This document shows positions 1-8,033 of a stretch of DNA of 53,899 nt, piece by piece. Position 1 is the stretch's first letter; each line of letters begins with the position of its first letter. Made by a program: the position numbers and the translations under genes. The notes under the pieces were generated by a model, which did not search any database, had not been told where the DNA came from, and saw only the letters and a list, made by a program, of their open reading frames with translations. This DNA is from Desulfotomaculum sp. (lineage in GTDB: Bacteria; Bacillota; Desulfotomaculia; Desulfotomaculales; Nap2-2B), in the NCBI GenBank assembly GCA_003485325.1, contig DMZI01000027.1:1-53899 (forward strand). The letters are read 5' to 3'.

Positions 1-49
1 ATTATTAGCATTTTAAAAATTAGAAAGGGAGGCATTTCTATATGCTATC

Positions 50-302
50 CTGAAAATTAACTTGCATTAGGGAGGTCAAATGCCTGCGTGCTCATGTTCG
101 CCTCTTATACTTGTACGAACTCGTTCACCCTCGGGCCCGGTAAAACTCGACGCCTTGCGCCTCAAACAGTTACCTCGCTTTACCTCGGGTTCACTCGTTC
201 TTCGAATGAAGACTCAAAATCGCACTTAAGGCATTGCCCTCCCTTTGCTGATGAATTTTCATCCTCCTGCTGGTGTCACTTTAGCGGCATGGATGTCTAT
301 CC
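50..302 (+). repeat. Dispersed MITE-like repeat, copy A
   Basis: This is one of three near-full copies of a repeat, the others starting at 10589 and 11907. The core runs from CTGAAAAT at 50 to about 262. The left end (AGGGAGGTCAA followed by TGCCT) and the right end (AGGCATTG then CCTCCCT then AATTTTCAT) are imperfect inverted repeats of each other over about 35 bases. Similarity to copy C continues past the core to about 302, through a block containing GCGGCATGGATGTCT. An open frame crosses the copy, but it resembles no protein I know and the repeat copies do not preserve it, so I do not call a gene. Confidence 0.75.
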
Positions 303-660
303 TGAAAATAAGTTTTCATATAATGAGTCCGATAGACATGGTATTATCACCGCTCACTCCGGTGCTCCGCTCCGACAGCAGCACGGCTTGCTTCGGACCG
401 GACTAGCGGTGCTGCAATGGCGGCATATAAATAACTCACATCATTGCTCCTTTAACTTTGGCATTAAGACTGCTTTTTCTATCAGCTTTGGAGAGCCGCT
501 GGTTTCGCTCCGCTGTCCGGTTACCCTCGCTTCGCCGGCTTCTGTTACCGGCGCTTCGCAAGTCGTTCGCTGTTAAACAACACCGTGCCCTTTGGGCGGT
601 TTGACTGAATACATACTTTTTCATCCTGCTGCTGGTGCTGCGTAGCAGCATGGGTGTCTG
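303..660 (+). repeat. Second repeat element (composite, variable interior)
   Basis: A further segment begins with the same CCTGAAAAT end at 303 and finishes at about 612-658 with the same type of right end (TTTTCATCCTGCTGCTGG, then GCATGGGTGTCT). The interior at about 348-424 matches, in inverted orientation, the stretch near 6991-7068: both contain GGTGCTCCG, GCTTCGGAC and AGCGGTGCTG followed by GGCGGC. A short palindrome, ATGTCTAT with ATAGACAT, lies at the junction with copy A. Bases 1-680 hold no gene that I can support. Confidence 0.5.
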
Positions 661-679
661 ATTATCTTTAACAGGAGGA

Positions 680-1498
680 TCACCCATAGTTTCTAATCAG
701 AAGTTCGCTGACCGGACCCCTGCCTGTTGCCTGACAGTTGATTGCTCTTCTAGCAAAAAGAACTGTTTGGTTATATGCGGAATAAATTTCCCTGACCAAA
801 GGCGTATCCGAATTGCTCAGCATAACAAAACATTGACGTTCATCAAGCTCTTTAAAAACTTTTGCCAGTCTGTACTGATCCTGCTCACTAAAAGCTTCGG
901 ACGTATAGCTCGTAAAGTTCGAGGTTCGTGACAGCGGTTGATAAGGAGGATCCAGGTAAACAAAAGCTCCCGGCTCGGAAAAATCAAGGACGGAACTGAA
1001 ATCCCCAAAAACAAGTACGGAATTTTGCAGAAGGCCGTTGGCCAGGATGAGCCTTTCCCGGTCAATAATCCTGGGGTTTTTGTAACGTCCGAAAGGTACG
1101 TTATATCTGCCTTTCTTATTTACCCGGTAAAGACCGTTATAGGAAGTTTTATTAAGGTAAAGAAACCTGGATGCGCGGTCGACCGGGTCCATCGCCTCCG
1201 GTTCAAGCGCCCTGATCCGGTAATAATATTCCTTGGAGTTTTCATGCCCGGCAAGCTTGACAAGGAGAGACTCCAGACTATCCCTGACCACAGTATAAAA
1301 GTTAATCAGTTCAGGGTTATTATCAATTAAAACCGCTTTTGGCGGCTGCAGGTGAAAAAACATCGCCCCCCCGCCAACAAAAGGCTCAAGATAAAGCTTT
1401 ATTGTGCGTCCGGGAAGAAAAGGCCCGATTTGAAAAATCAGCTGACCTTTACCCCCCGCCCATTTAATCAGGGGCGCCGGTTTTATGCTCTGAACCAT
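680..1498 (-). CDS. dam: DNA adenine methylase (Dam/D12 class)
   Basis: Predicted N6-adenine DNA methyltransferase of the D12 (Dam/DpnIIA) class, which transfers a methyl group from S-adenosylmethionine to adenine in a short DNA site. The 272-residue length suits the family. Visible motifs are KWAGGK (12-17) and FVGGGA (40-45) for cofactor binding and the catalytic DPPY (183-186). The start lies one base after the addB stop and its Shine-Dalgarno-like AAAGGAAG sits inside the end of addB, so the two genes are very probably co-transcribed. No restriction endonuclease gene is adjacent, so it could be a solitary methylase or the remains of a restriction-modification pair. Recognition of GATC is possible but not shown by the sequence. 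Confidence 0.88.
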   Translation of the reverse strand: MVQSIKPAPLIKWAGGKGQLIFQIGPFLPGRTIKLYLEPFVGGGAMFFHLQPPKAVLIDNNPELINFYTVVRDSLESLLVKLAGHENSKEYYYRIRALEPEAMDPVDRASRFLYLNKTSYNGLYRVNKKGRYNVPFGRYKNPRIIDRERLILANGLLQNSVLVFGDFSSVLDFSEPGAFVYLDPPYQPLSRTSNFTSYTSEAFSEQDQYRLAKVFKELDERQCFVMLSNSDTPLVREIYSAYNQTVLFARRAINCQATGRGPVSELLIRNYG

Positions 1499-1499
1499 T

Positions 1500-4400
1500 T
1501 TAGCTTCCTTTAATTAATGTTTTCCAGATATATTCTCTGGCAAGAACCGGAATTTGCCGGTATTTGTTTTCTGGCAATAAAGGATCAAATGAACAAACCG
1601 GCTTATATTCGCAGTAGGCGCAGGCTGTCTGGTTTTTATAACGGTAAGGTTTTATTTCCGCCGAGCCGCCCAGGATTCTTTCCCCGGCAGCCTCAGCCAG
1701 CTTTCTCAAAAAACCGCGCAGGACAGCCAGTTGTTTCATAGTAACCAAACTTGGGCTATTATAAAGACCCCCGTCTTTTTTAAGGCCGGCAGGAATAAGA
1801 TCGGATAAACCGTTTATTTGGTTGTCCATTAACCTGATTACATCGGGTTCGGCCAGAACTAAGCCTTTCATCTTCAGCCTTTTTGCTGCCAAAGTTTCAA
1901 TTTCTCCCGGTTGCGGCGGCTTGGAAACGCCTGTTACAGGATCTGCTACGTTAAAGTAAAAAACTCCAGCCGGCAAAGCTTCAACGCCAATCAGGCGGCA
2001 CGCAAAGTGAACCGCCACATCGAGGTAAATTAAAAGCTGAAGCTGAAGACCGTAAAATATTTTAACCAGGTTTAGTTCGGCAGAGCCTGATTTGTAGTCA
2101 ACCACCCGCAGGTAGTGACTGTTTCCCCATTCGGCGGCGTCTATCCGGTCAATCCGGCCGGTAATTTCCATTTTCAAATCCCCGGCAACAGGCAGTTCAA
2201 AGGCAGGGATTTGTCCAAGCCGGGTAAAAGACACTTCAACGGCGACAGGTTTAAAAGCGCTCCGGCTGGCGTGCGTGGAAAGGGAATATACCGCCCTTTC
2301 CACAGTTCTTTGAAGACGGGTGGTCAGATAGCGGTAGCGCGGGGAACTTAAAAGAATTTCGTCCCTTAATGAAGGGGCGACTTCGGAAACTATCTCGCCT
2401 GCAATTTGATTGCACTGCTCACTGTTTAAATTCTTTAAGTCCTGTTTGCCTTGAAGTGATTTTTCAACGAAGAGTTTGAGGCAGGTGTGGTAAAACTCCC
2501 CGAGATCAGGCCTTTCCAGTTTGAAAACAGCCCTTTCCCTCAATTTCAACCCATAGGCTAACAAATGGGCAAAAGGGCAGGAGTAGTAGCGTTCCAACCG
2601 TGATATGCTTGTCTTTAAAGGGCTGCCGAACAGAGAGAGGCTTAAATCTTTTTTCAGCGGGCCTTCATTATTTTTATAAAAAAGCCCTGAAAACATGGTT
2701 TCGCACCTGTCCCTGTACGAAGTCTGTTTGATAAACCAGTTATAAACCGAACGCCAAAGAGGCGCAAGCCTGCCCGAAGATCTGAATTCTCTTAACTGTA
2801 CCGCCAGGTAAGTCAGGGTTCGCTCCGCCCCGGCTACATAATGCAAATCCCGGTCTTCGGCGCCCGGCGGGTAAGCGGGAAGAAAAACTTCCGCAAGGCA
2901 CGGGAATATCTTTTTCAACCGCTGAATGACAGGTGAAGGAGTCAAAGCATACCCTTCCTGATCAGATAAAGCATAGCTGACCCATAGAAACTCGCTGCTT
3001 CTTGTTAGGGCAATGTAAACAAGGAACTGTTCATTGAAAAGAAGCCGTCTTCCTGAAGGGCTTAAGATCACCCCGGCCGCCTCAATATTCTCCCGTTCAA
3101 AATCAGTAAATAAACCTTTTTGTTCAGGGCGTGCGGGCAAAAGGCCGTCATTAACACCCAGAACAAAGCATGCTTTGACATTTGGATTTCGCGAACGTTC
3201 CAGGGAAGCAATCAAGACCTGATCCAATCCGGGAGGAATCAGCCCCAAGCGGATTCCCTCCAGCCCCGTCTGAATTATCTTTAGGTAGTCCCCGGTTGCG
3301 GCACGCTCGTCGCCAAGAGTATCTACAAGCTGATCAAAAAGTTCTATTATTGCATTCCAGATTTGCGTATGCTCCTGTGAAAGATCAGGCTTGCCGTCCT
3401 CAAGGGCCTTTTCGGAAAGCATGTTCAATTGCTCAAATACATTGAGTCTGGTAATCAATTCAAATAAAGCTGCTGTCATTTCCCTGATCGTAGCGGATTG
3501 CGCAACGGCAGCCTGAAAATCAGCAATTTCCTTTACAGCCGCCCGCCTGATCCGGTTCACTGCAGCCAGTCTGTTTATTTCCACAAAATCAGGAACTTCT
3601 TCCTCTCCTGCCGTAGACCTGCGCACGTACCGCCAGTCTTCGGAATCCGTCCACTGCGAACCCTTTATTCCATGAGCAAGCACATAATTTTCCAATATAT
3701 CAATGTCATCCTGGCTGACAGATGTAAGGCCGGTCTTTAAATAACCGAATACGGAATCGTAACTCCACCCGCTTGTAATAACCTCCAGCGCAGCTTTGAT
3801 CAAAGCCGCCAAAGGATGATGACCTACCTCACGTTTAATGTCTATAAAGAAAGGGATTCCATAATCATTAAAGACCGTGTCTATCAGAGGCCGATATATT
3901 TCCACTTTGCGCAGGACAACCGAAATATCCTTCCACCGGCAACCTTTCTCCCGGCAAAGATGGATTATCTCACGGGCAACGCCCTCGACTTCAGCGTGAC
4001 GGTTTGCCGCAGCAATCAGTTTTATTCCTGATGACTGATCCCTAAACGGCCCGCCCCCCTGAACAAAGATATCTTTTTCAAGATGCGCCAGGCAGGGAGC
4101 ATCTTTATAACGGGGCGGCAGATCATTATCCAGGCATAAAGGTTGTTCTACAGTAATTCCGTACTGGCCGGCCAGAGTTTTTATTTTTTCAAGAACCTCC
4201 AGTACAGGGTAAAAAACGTCGCTTTCTTCCAGAGCTTCCGCTGCCGTCCGGCTATCCAGGCAGAGTGTGATGTTGACCCTTTTGGCAGCTTTAAGCAGTT
4301 TTCCGATTACCCTGTATTCCTGGGAATTAAAACCTGCAAAACAATCGATCCAGACTTCGCTTCCCTGCGCAAAACGGGATAAAGCAATTTTATCGGCAAG

Positions 4401-4952
4401 CAAATCCAAGTAGCCGTCAGGGTCGAGATACCGTTCCCCCAGGTACCTGTCATAACTGGATAGCAAAAGGGCGAGATCTTTCAACTTATCAGACAGGATA
4501 CTTTCTTTTTCAGCAAAACGGCCTGTCAAATCAGATAAATGCGATCCGTTCAAACCATATTGTTTCGCTTCACAGATAGCGTCCGAAAGGTTTTGGATAA
4601 ACCCGGGATAATTGGTTAGCTGTTGGAAAACTTTCAACTCGTTGCGCTTCTCCATCAACAGCTTGCGGAGGATCATTTGTTTTCCAAGTTCACCAACAGG
4701 CATACGTGATATCCCGCCTGTTTCACTCAATACATGCCAGGCCAACCGGCGGAAGCTGAGCACCAGAGCCCTGTACGTGCCTCTTAAGCCGGCAAGCAGG
4801 GAAACTTCCATCTGAAAGGTAACCTGTTCCGGCACAAGAAACAGAAGGGGAAAGGTGTTATCGGGCTTTTTATTAATCTGATCCTGTATTTCTTTCAAAC
4901 AGGTGTGCGTTTTGCCTGTTCCGGCCCGTCCTATAATAAATCTCAAACTCAT
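1500..4952 (-). CDS. addB: AddB subunit of the AddAB helicase-nuclease
   Basis: Predicted AddB subunit of the RecBCD-like AddAB helicase-nuclease, which resects double-strand breaks before RecA-dependent repair. The protein has 1150 residues, near the usual AddB size. It opens with a Walker A motif GRAGTGKT (8-15), followed by the helicase-like region, and ends in a RecB-type nuclease domain. Cysteines that would bind a 4Fe-4S cluster are visible: one in YYSCPF before the nuclease domain and three in CAYCEYKPVC near the C-terminus. In most Firmicutes addA follows directly; here a Dam-type methylase follows instead and no addA is seen in the window. Confidence 0.93.
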   Translation of the reverse strand: MSLRFIIGRAGTGKTHTCLKEIQDQINKKPDNTFPLLFLVPEQVTFQMEVSLLAGLRGTYRALVLSFRRLAWHVLSETGGISRMPVGELGKQMILRKLLMEKRNELKVFQQLTNYPGFIQNLSDAICEAKQYGLNGSHLSDLTGRFAEKESILSDKLKDLALLLSSYDRYLGERYLDPDGYLDLLADKIALSRFAQGSEVWIDCFAGFNSQEYRVIGKLLKAAKRVNITLCLDSRTAAEALEESDVFYPVLEVLEKIKTLAGQYGITVEQPLCLDNDLPPRYKDAPCLAHLEKDIFVQGGGPFRDQSSGIKLIAAANRHAEVEGVAREIIHLCREKGCRWKDISVVLRKVEIYRPLIDTVFNDYGIPFFIDIKREVGHHPLAALIKAALEVITSGWSYDSVFGYLKTGLTSVSQDDIDILENYVLAHGIKGSQWTDSEDWRYVRRSTAGEEEVPDFVEINRLAAVNRIRRAAVKEIADFQAAVAQSATIREMTAALFELITRLNVFEQLNMLSEKALEDGKPDLSQEHTQIWNAIIELFDQLVDTLGDERAATGDYLKIIQTGLEGIRLGLIPPGLDQVLIASLERSRNPNVKACFVLGVNDGLLPARPEQKGLFTDFERENIEAAGVILSPSGRRLLFNEQFLVYIALTRSSEFLWVSYALSDQEGYALTPSPVIQRLKKIFPCLAEVFLPAYPPGAEDRDLHYVAGAERTLTYLAVQLREFRSSGRLAPLWRSVYNWFIKQTSYRDRCETMFSGLFYKNNEGPLKKDLSLSLFGSPLKTSISRLERYYSCPFAHLLAYGLKLRERAVFKLERPDLGEFYHTCLKLFVEKSLQGKQDLKNLNSEQCNQIAGEIVSEVAPSLRDEILLSSPRYRYLTTRLQRTVERAVYSLSTHASRSAFKPVAVEVSFTRLGQIPAFELPVAGDLKMEITGRIDRIDAAEWGNSHYLRVVDYKSGSAELNLVKIFYGLQLQLLIYLDVAVHFACRLIGVEALPAGVFYFNVADPVTGVSKPPQPGEIETLAAKRLKMKGLVLAEPDVIRLMDNQINGLSDLIPAGLKKDGGLYNSPSLVTMKQLAVLRGFLRKLAEAAGERILGGSAEIKPYRYKNQTACAYCEYKPVCSFDPLLPENKYRQIPVLAREYIWKTLIKGS

Positions 4953-5009
4953 GCTTTAAAAAACCACCTGAAGCTTTTCCCTGTTCCTGGAAAAGTTAAA
5001 ACTAACTTG

Positions 5010-5038
5010 ATTATACAGTAACAAAGTTTTATTGTTAA
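5010..5038 (-). promoter_or_regulatory. Probable promoter of addB-dam
   Basis: On the minus strand a -35-like TTAACA (5033-5038) is separated by 17 bases from a perfect -10 TATAAT (5010-5015), about 60 bases before the addB start. It is well placed to drive addB and dam. Confidence 0.6.
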
Positions 5039-5096
5039 GACATGAAACCGATTCTGTAAAGACAAATTGGCGCTTTCCTTGCGGGGGTGAACCGGG

Positions 5097-5687
5097 CTGA
5101 AGGACGACGATTTAGTAATCAGAAGCAAGTCAGGGGACCTAAGCGCCTTTGAAGAACTTGTTCACCGATATGAAAACAAAGTAATCTCCCTGGCCTACCG
5201 GATGATGGGAAATTGGGCCGATGCCGGCGATCTGGCGCAGGAAACCTTTATCAGAGCATATCATTCCCTGTCCGATTTTCAAAGAAAATGCAGTTTTTCC
5301 ACATGGATTTACCATATTGCAGTTAATATCTGCCGTGACGAATTACGCAAAAATAACAGGCGCCCTAATATATCATTGGATGAAATTGCCGCTTCTTCGG
5401 GCGGACTGCCTTTTTCAGAAACAGGAACCGGTTGCCCGGAGAACAAACTTGAACAGATCGAGCTGCAGGGGGCTGTTCAGGAATGTTTAAACGCCCTCCC
5501 GGATGAATACAGGCTGGTGCTGATCATGCGGGAGATCCAGGGTTTATCATACGAGGAAATCGCGTCTGCCCTGAAATGCTCCGCAGGAACGGTAAAATCC
5601 CGTCTAAGCCGCGCCAGGGCAGCTTTTAAACAAAAAGCAGAGGTTATCATAGGAACTTTTTCACTCCCCGGGACGTCAAAAGGGTAG
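5097..5687 (+). CDS. ECF-type RNA polymerase sigma factor
   Basis: Predicted extracytoplasmic-function sigma factor. Region 2 contains AGDLAQETFIRAY, and region 4 near the C-terminus contains LSYEEIASAL followed by GTVKSRLSRAR, the promoter -35 reading helix. The first in-frame ATG (5202) would delete the start of region 2. Reading back in frame to the stop at 5088 gives the usual ECF N-terminus (DLVIRSKSGDLSAFEELVHRY), and the only plausible initiator there is CTG at 5097, seven bases after GGGGGTG. This gives 196 residues. An anti-sigma factor gene follows 12 bases later, so the pair forms a typical signal-responsive module. A TGAAACC stretch at 5043 could be part of an autoregulated promoter, but no clear -10 follows. 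Confidence 0.85.
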   Translation: MKDDDLVIRSKSGDLSAFEELVHRYENKVISLAYRMMGNWADAGDLAQETFIRAYHSLSDFQRKCSFSTWIYHIAVNICRDELRKNNRRPNISLDEIAASSGGLPFSETGTGCPENKLEQIELQGAVQECLNALPDEYRLVLIMREIQGLSYEEIASALKCSAGTVKSRLSRARAAFKQKAEVIIGTFSLPGTSKG

Positions 5688-5699
5688 GAGGAAACCATC

Positions 5700-6797
5700 A
5701 TGAAATGCTCGAAGGCAAAAAAATTATTTTCCGGCTATCTTGACGGCGAGCTGAAATCCTCTCAAAAAGGTTTCCTGGAAGACCATTTAAACTCCTGCCC
5801 CAACTGCCGGTACGAATTAGCCAGGTTGCGGGCTTCCTTGGAATTGATTCATGATTTGCCGGAAGTCGCCGCGCCAAAAAATTTCTGGACTCAAGTCTCC
5901 GAAAAAATAACGATTGAGGACGGCCTTAAAAAGAAGAGGAAGAAGAAGACGGTTAAGTGGTTTTTCCCCGGAGAAAGACTGCGCGCCGGAATTGCCCTTG
6001 CCGCAGTCCTGGTCCTCGTTTTGGGAATTTCCTCGCTGATCTACAGTTCAACAATCTGGCAGGGTCCCGTTGAATTGCTGAGTAAAAAAACAACTCCTGA
6101 AAATAACGAAACATACAAGCTATCGCTGCCCGCTCAGAGTGTCCCCGAAAAAAGCGCCTTCACCGGGGACGGAGAAGCGCCTGCTTTGAAAACAGAAGAA
6201 TCATCTGAAAACAATGAACAGACGCAGTTGGATAAATTACCTGCCGAAGAAAACAACCGTTACGGGGGAAGCGGCGACTCAGCTTCCATCACTGCTCAAA
6301 ACAACCCCGCCCTTGGAAGCGCCAAGGAGCAGGTACAAAAAAGGATAATCACCAGAATCAGCCTGAAACTAAAGACAGATCAGAATGAAAAGACAGTCAC
6401 CAGGTTAAATACACTCGCCGGCGAATTGAACGGCCGGATAGAATCCGGGATTGCCCAGGATAACAGTTCACAGTTGGAACTAACCGTCCCTGCTGACAGG
6501 GTGTCTGATGCGCTGGTTAAAATTGAGTCATTGGGAGAAATTTCGGATAAAAAGCAGGAAGAACAGGATGTAACTGAAGAATACTTAATCTTGCAGGAGC
6601 AGGAAGAAAAGCTCCGGCAGGAAAAAGAGGAATTAACAGTACTGAACAATAATTCCGGGGGCGCAAATGAAGGAACCAGCGCCCACCAGGAAGAATTAAA
6701 CAAGATTCAGTTGGAATTGGATCAAACAAGCTTAGGCCTTAAGAAACTTACGGAAGAGATGAACTCGGTTCACTTTTTGATCAGCATTATCAAGTAA
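5700..6797 (+). CDS. Membrane anti-sigma factor with zinc-finger and DUF4349-like region
   Basis: Predicted partner of the preceding sigma factor. The N-terminus has the zinc-binding anti-sigma pattern (C3, H29, C33, C36, the last three in HLNSCPNC), which normally holds the sigma factor in the cytoplasm. One membrane segment follows at about 100-118. The external part has a Ser/Glu/Asn-rich linker and then a C-terminal region resembling DUF4349 (about 205-365), with an LTVPADRVSDAL motif and a heptad-like coiled coil rich in Glu, Gln and Lys. It is 365 residues long, starts at ATG after AGGAGG, and sits 12 bases from the sigma gene. The external domain is presumably the sensor; what it senses is not visible. 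Confidence 0.8.
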   Translation: MKCSKAKKLFSGYLDGELKSSQKGFLEDHLNSCPNCRYELARLRASLELIHDLPEVAAPKNFWTQVSEKITIEDGLKKKRKKKTVKWFFPGERLRAGIALAAVLVLVLGISSLIYSSTIWQGPVELLSKKTTPENNETYKLSLPAQSVPEKSAFTGDGEAPALKTEESSENNEQTQLDKLPAEENNRYGGSGDSASITAQNNPALGSAKEQVQKRIITRISLKLKTDQNEKTVTRLNTLAGELNGRIESGIAQDNSSQLELTVPADRVSDALVKIESLGEISDKKQEEQDVTEEYLILQEQEEKLRQEKEELTVLNNNSGGANEGTSAHQEELNKIQLELDQTSLGLKKLTEEMNSVHFLISIIK

Positions 6798-6827
6798 ATA
6801 TGAGTATTCGGTTGTCATGGGGATTAT

Positions 6828-6926
6828 CATGGGGACGGTTCCTTTTGATACTTTAAATGGCGCCTATGTTGTCATGAGAACCGTCCCCATGACACCCACA
6901 TGACACCCACGCCCATGACGCCCACG
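6828..6926. repeat. REP-like palindrome with short tandem repeats
   Basis: CATGGGGACGGTTC (6828-6841) and its exact reverse complement GAACCGTCCCCATG (6878-6891) form a 14-bp stem around a 36-base loop. Right after it lie imperfect tandem units of CATGACACCCA (from 6888, 6899 and 6914). Sequences with the GAACCGTCCCC core are common in anaerobic Firmicutes as REP-like elements associated with IS200/RAYT-type transposases; that association is from memory and no transposase gene is present here. Together with the following repeat it fills the 385-base gap after the anti-sigma gene. Confidence 0.55.
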
Positions 6927-6984
6927 CAAGATTATTAAAAAGACTTTGTGATGTCGGGAATTTAATGCTCGATTTATTTCGGCC

Positions 6985-7138
6985 TGCCTTGCCGCCTTTA
7001 CAGCACCGCTTGGTCCTGTCCGAAGCGAACCATTGGCGATGCCGGCACGGAGCACCTGAGCGAACCGTGACAACGACGGCCTGAGGAGAACATGAGCACG
7101 AAGGCAGTTGACCTCCCTGATGCAAGATTATTTTCAGG
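6985..7138 (-). repeat. Inverted partial copy of the dispersed repeats (copy E)
   Basis: Read on the minus strand, 7138 down to about 7090 reproduces the left end of the MITE-like family (CCTGAAAATAATCTTGCAT, then GGGAGGTCAACTGCC). It then switches to the interior seen at 348-424 (GCTCAGGTGCTCCG, GCTTCGGAC, AGCGGTGCTG) instead of the usual middle. It is therefore a chimera of the two repeat types, inserted opposite to the other copies. Confidence 0.6.
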
Positions 7139-7182
7139 ATAATTACTCATAACACTATTGCTAAGCTAAGGGGATCAAAATA

Positions 7183-7998
7183 TTGAATGACGTTTTCAGA
7201 CTGGCCTGCTGCCAGATGAAAGTAAAAAAAGAAAAAGAAGAGAACCTGTCCAAGGCCCGGCTGATGATCGCCGAGGCTGTGGAAAACGGCGCTCAGATGG
7301 TTGTCCTGCCGGAAATGTTCAACTGCCCCTACAGGGCTGAACTGTTCCCGGAATATGCGGAAAGCTGCCCGGGCGGCCCGTCTTTAGAAATGCTTTCTTT
7401 AACTGCTAAAGAAAATTCAGTCTACATCGTCGGCGGTTCCATTCCTGAAAAGGAAAACGGCTGCCTTTACAACACAAGTTTTGTTTTTGATCCGGGCGGA
7501 AGATTACTGGGAAGGCACAGAAAGGCGCACCTTTTTGATGTGGACTTGCCCGGGGGATTAAAAATCCGGGAATCCAGCACGCTTAATTCCGGCAATCAAT
7601 CCACCGTAATCCGGACAGAACTGTGCAGTATTGGTGTAGCCATCTGCTACGATATCCGCTTTCCCGAATTTGTCCGCCAAATGGTTTTAAAAGGCGCCCA
7701 GGTTATAATCATACCCGCCACATTTACGCTCACAACAGGCCAGGTTCACTGGAAAATCACCTTCCAGGTACGGGCAATCGACAACCAGGTTTTCACCGCC
7801 GGGGCTGCCGCTGCACGCTATCATTCCGAACGCTTTATAGGCTATGCGCATTCCTTAATCTGCGGCCCCTGGGGGGAAGTACTGGCTGAAGCTGGAGAAG
7901 AAGAGGAAATAATCTACTCGGAAATCAATCTACAACGCCTTGAAAAAGTCCGGCAGGAACTTCCCTTGCTGAGACACCTGCGTAAAGACTTGTACTAA
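7183..7998 (+). CDS. Carbon-nitrogen hydrolase, Nit2/omega-amidase type
   Basis: Predicted cytoplasmic amidase of the nitrilase superfamily, 271 residues. The catalytic triad is visible in its family contexts: Glu in VVLPEMFNCPY, Lys in GRHRKAHLFD and Cys in GVAICYDIRFPEF. The CYDIRFPE signature and the length point to the Nit/omega-amidase branch, which hydrolyses alpha-ketoglutaramate, alpha-ketosuccinamate or deaminated glutathione. The start is TTG at 7183, eight bases after AAGGGG. The next gene, ychF, follows in the same direction after 35 bases. The exact substrate cannot be told from sequence alone. Confidence 0.88.
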   Translation: MNDVFRLACCQMKVKKEKEENLSKARLMIAEAVENGAQMVVLPEMFNCPYRAELFPEYAESCPGGPSLEMLSLTAKENSVYIVGGSIPEKENGCLYNTSFVFDPGGRLLGRHRKAHLFDVDLPGGLKIRESSTLNSGNQSTVIRTELCSIGVAICYDIRFPEFVRQMVLKGAQVIIIPATFTLTTGQVHWKITFQVRAIDNQVFTAGAAAARYHSERFIGYAHSLICGPWGEVLAEAGEEEEIIYSEINLQRLEKVRQELPLLRHLRKDLY

Positions 7999-8033
7999 AA
8001 TCTCTCAAAGGCCGCATCAAAGGGGGTTTTAAA

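Noticed and set aside
88..576. Open frame of 162 codons on the plus strand
   Set aside because: It runs through repeat copy A and the second repeat; other copies do not keep the frame and the translation resembles no protein family.
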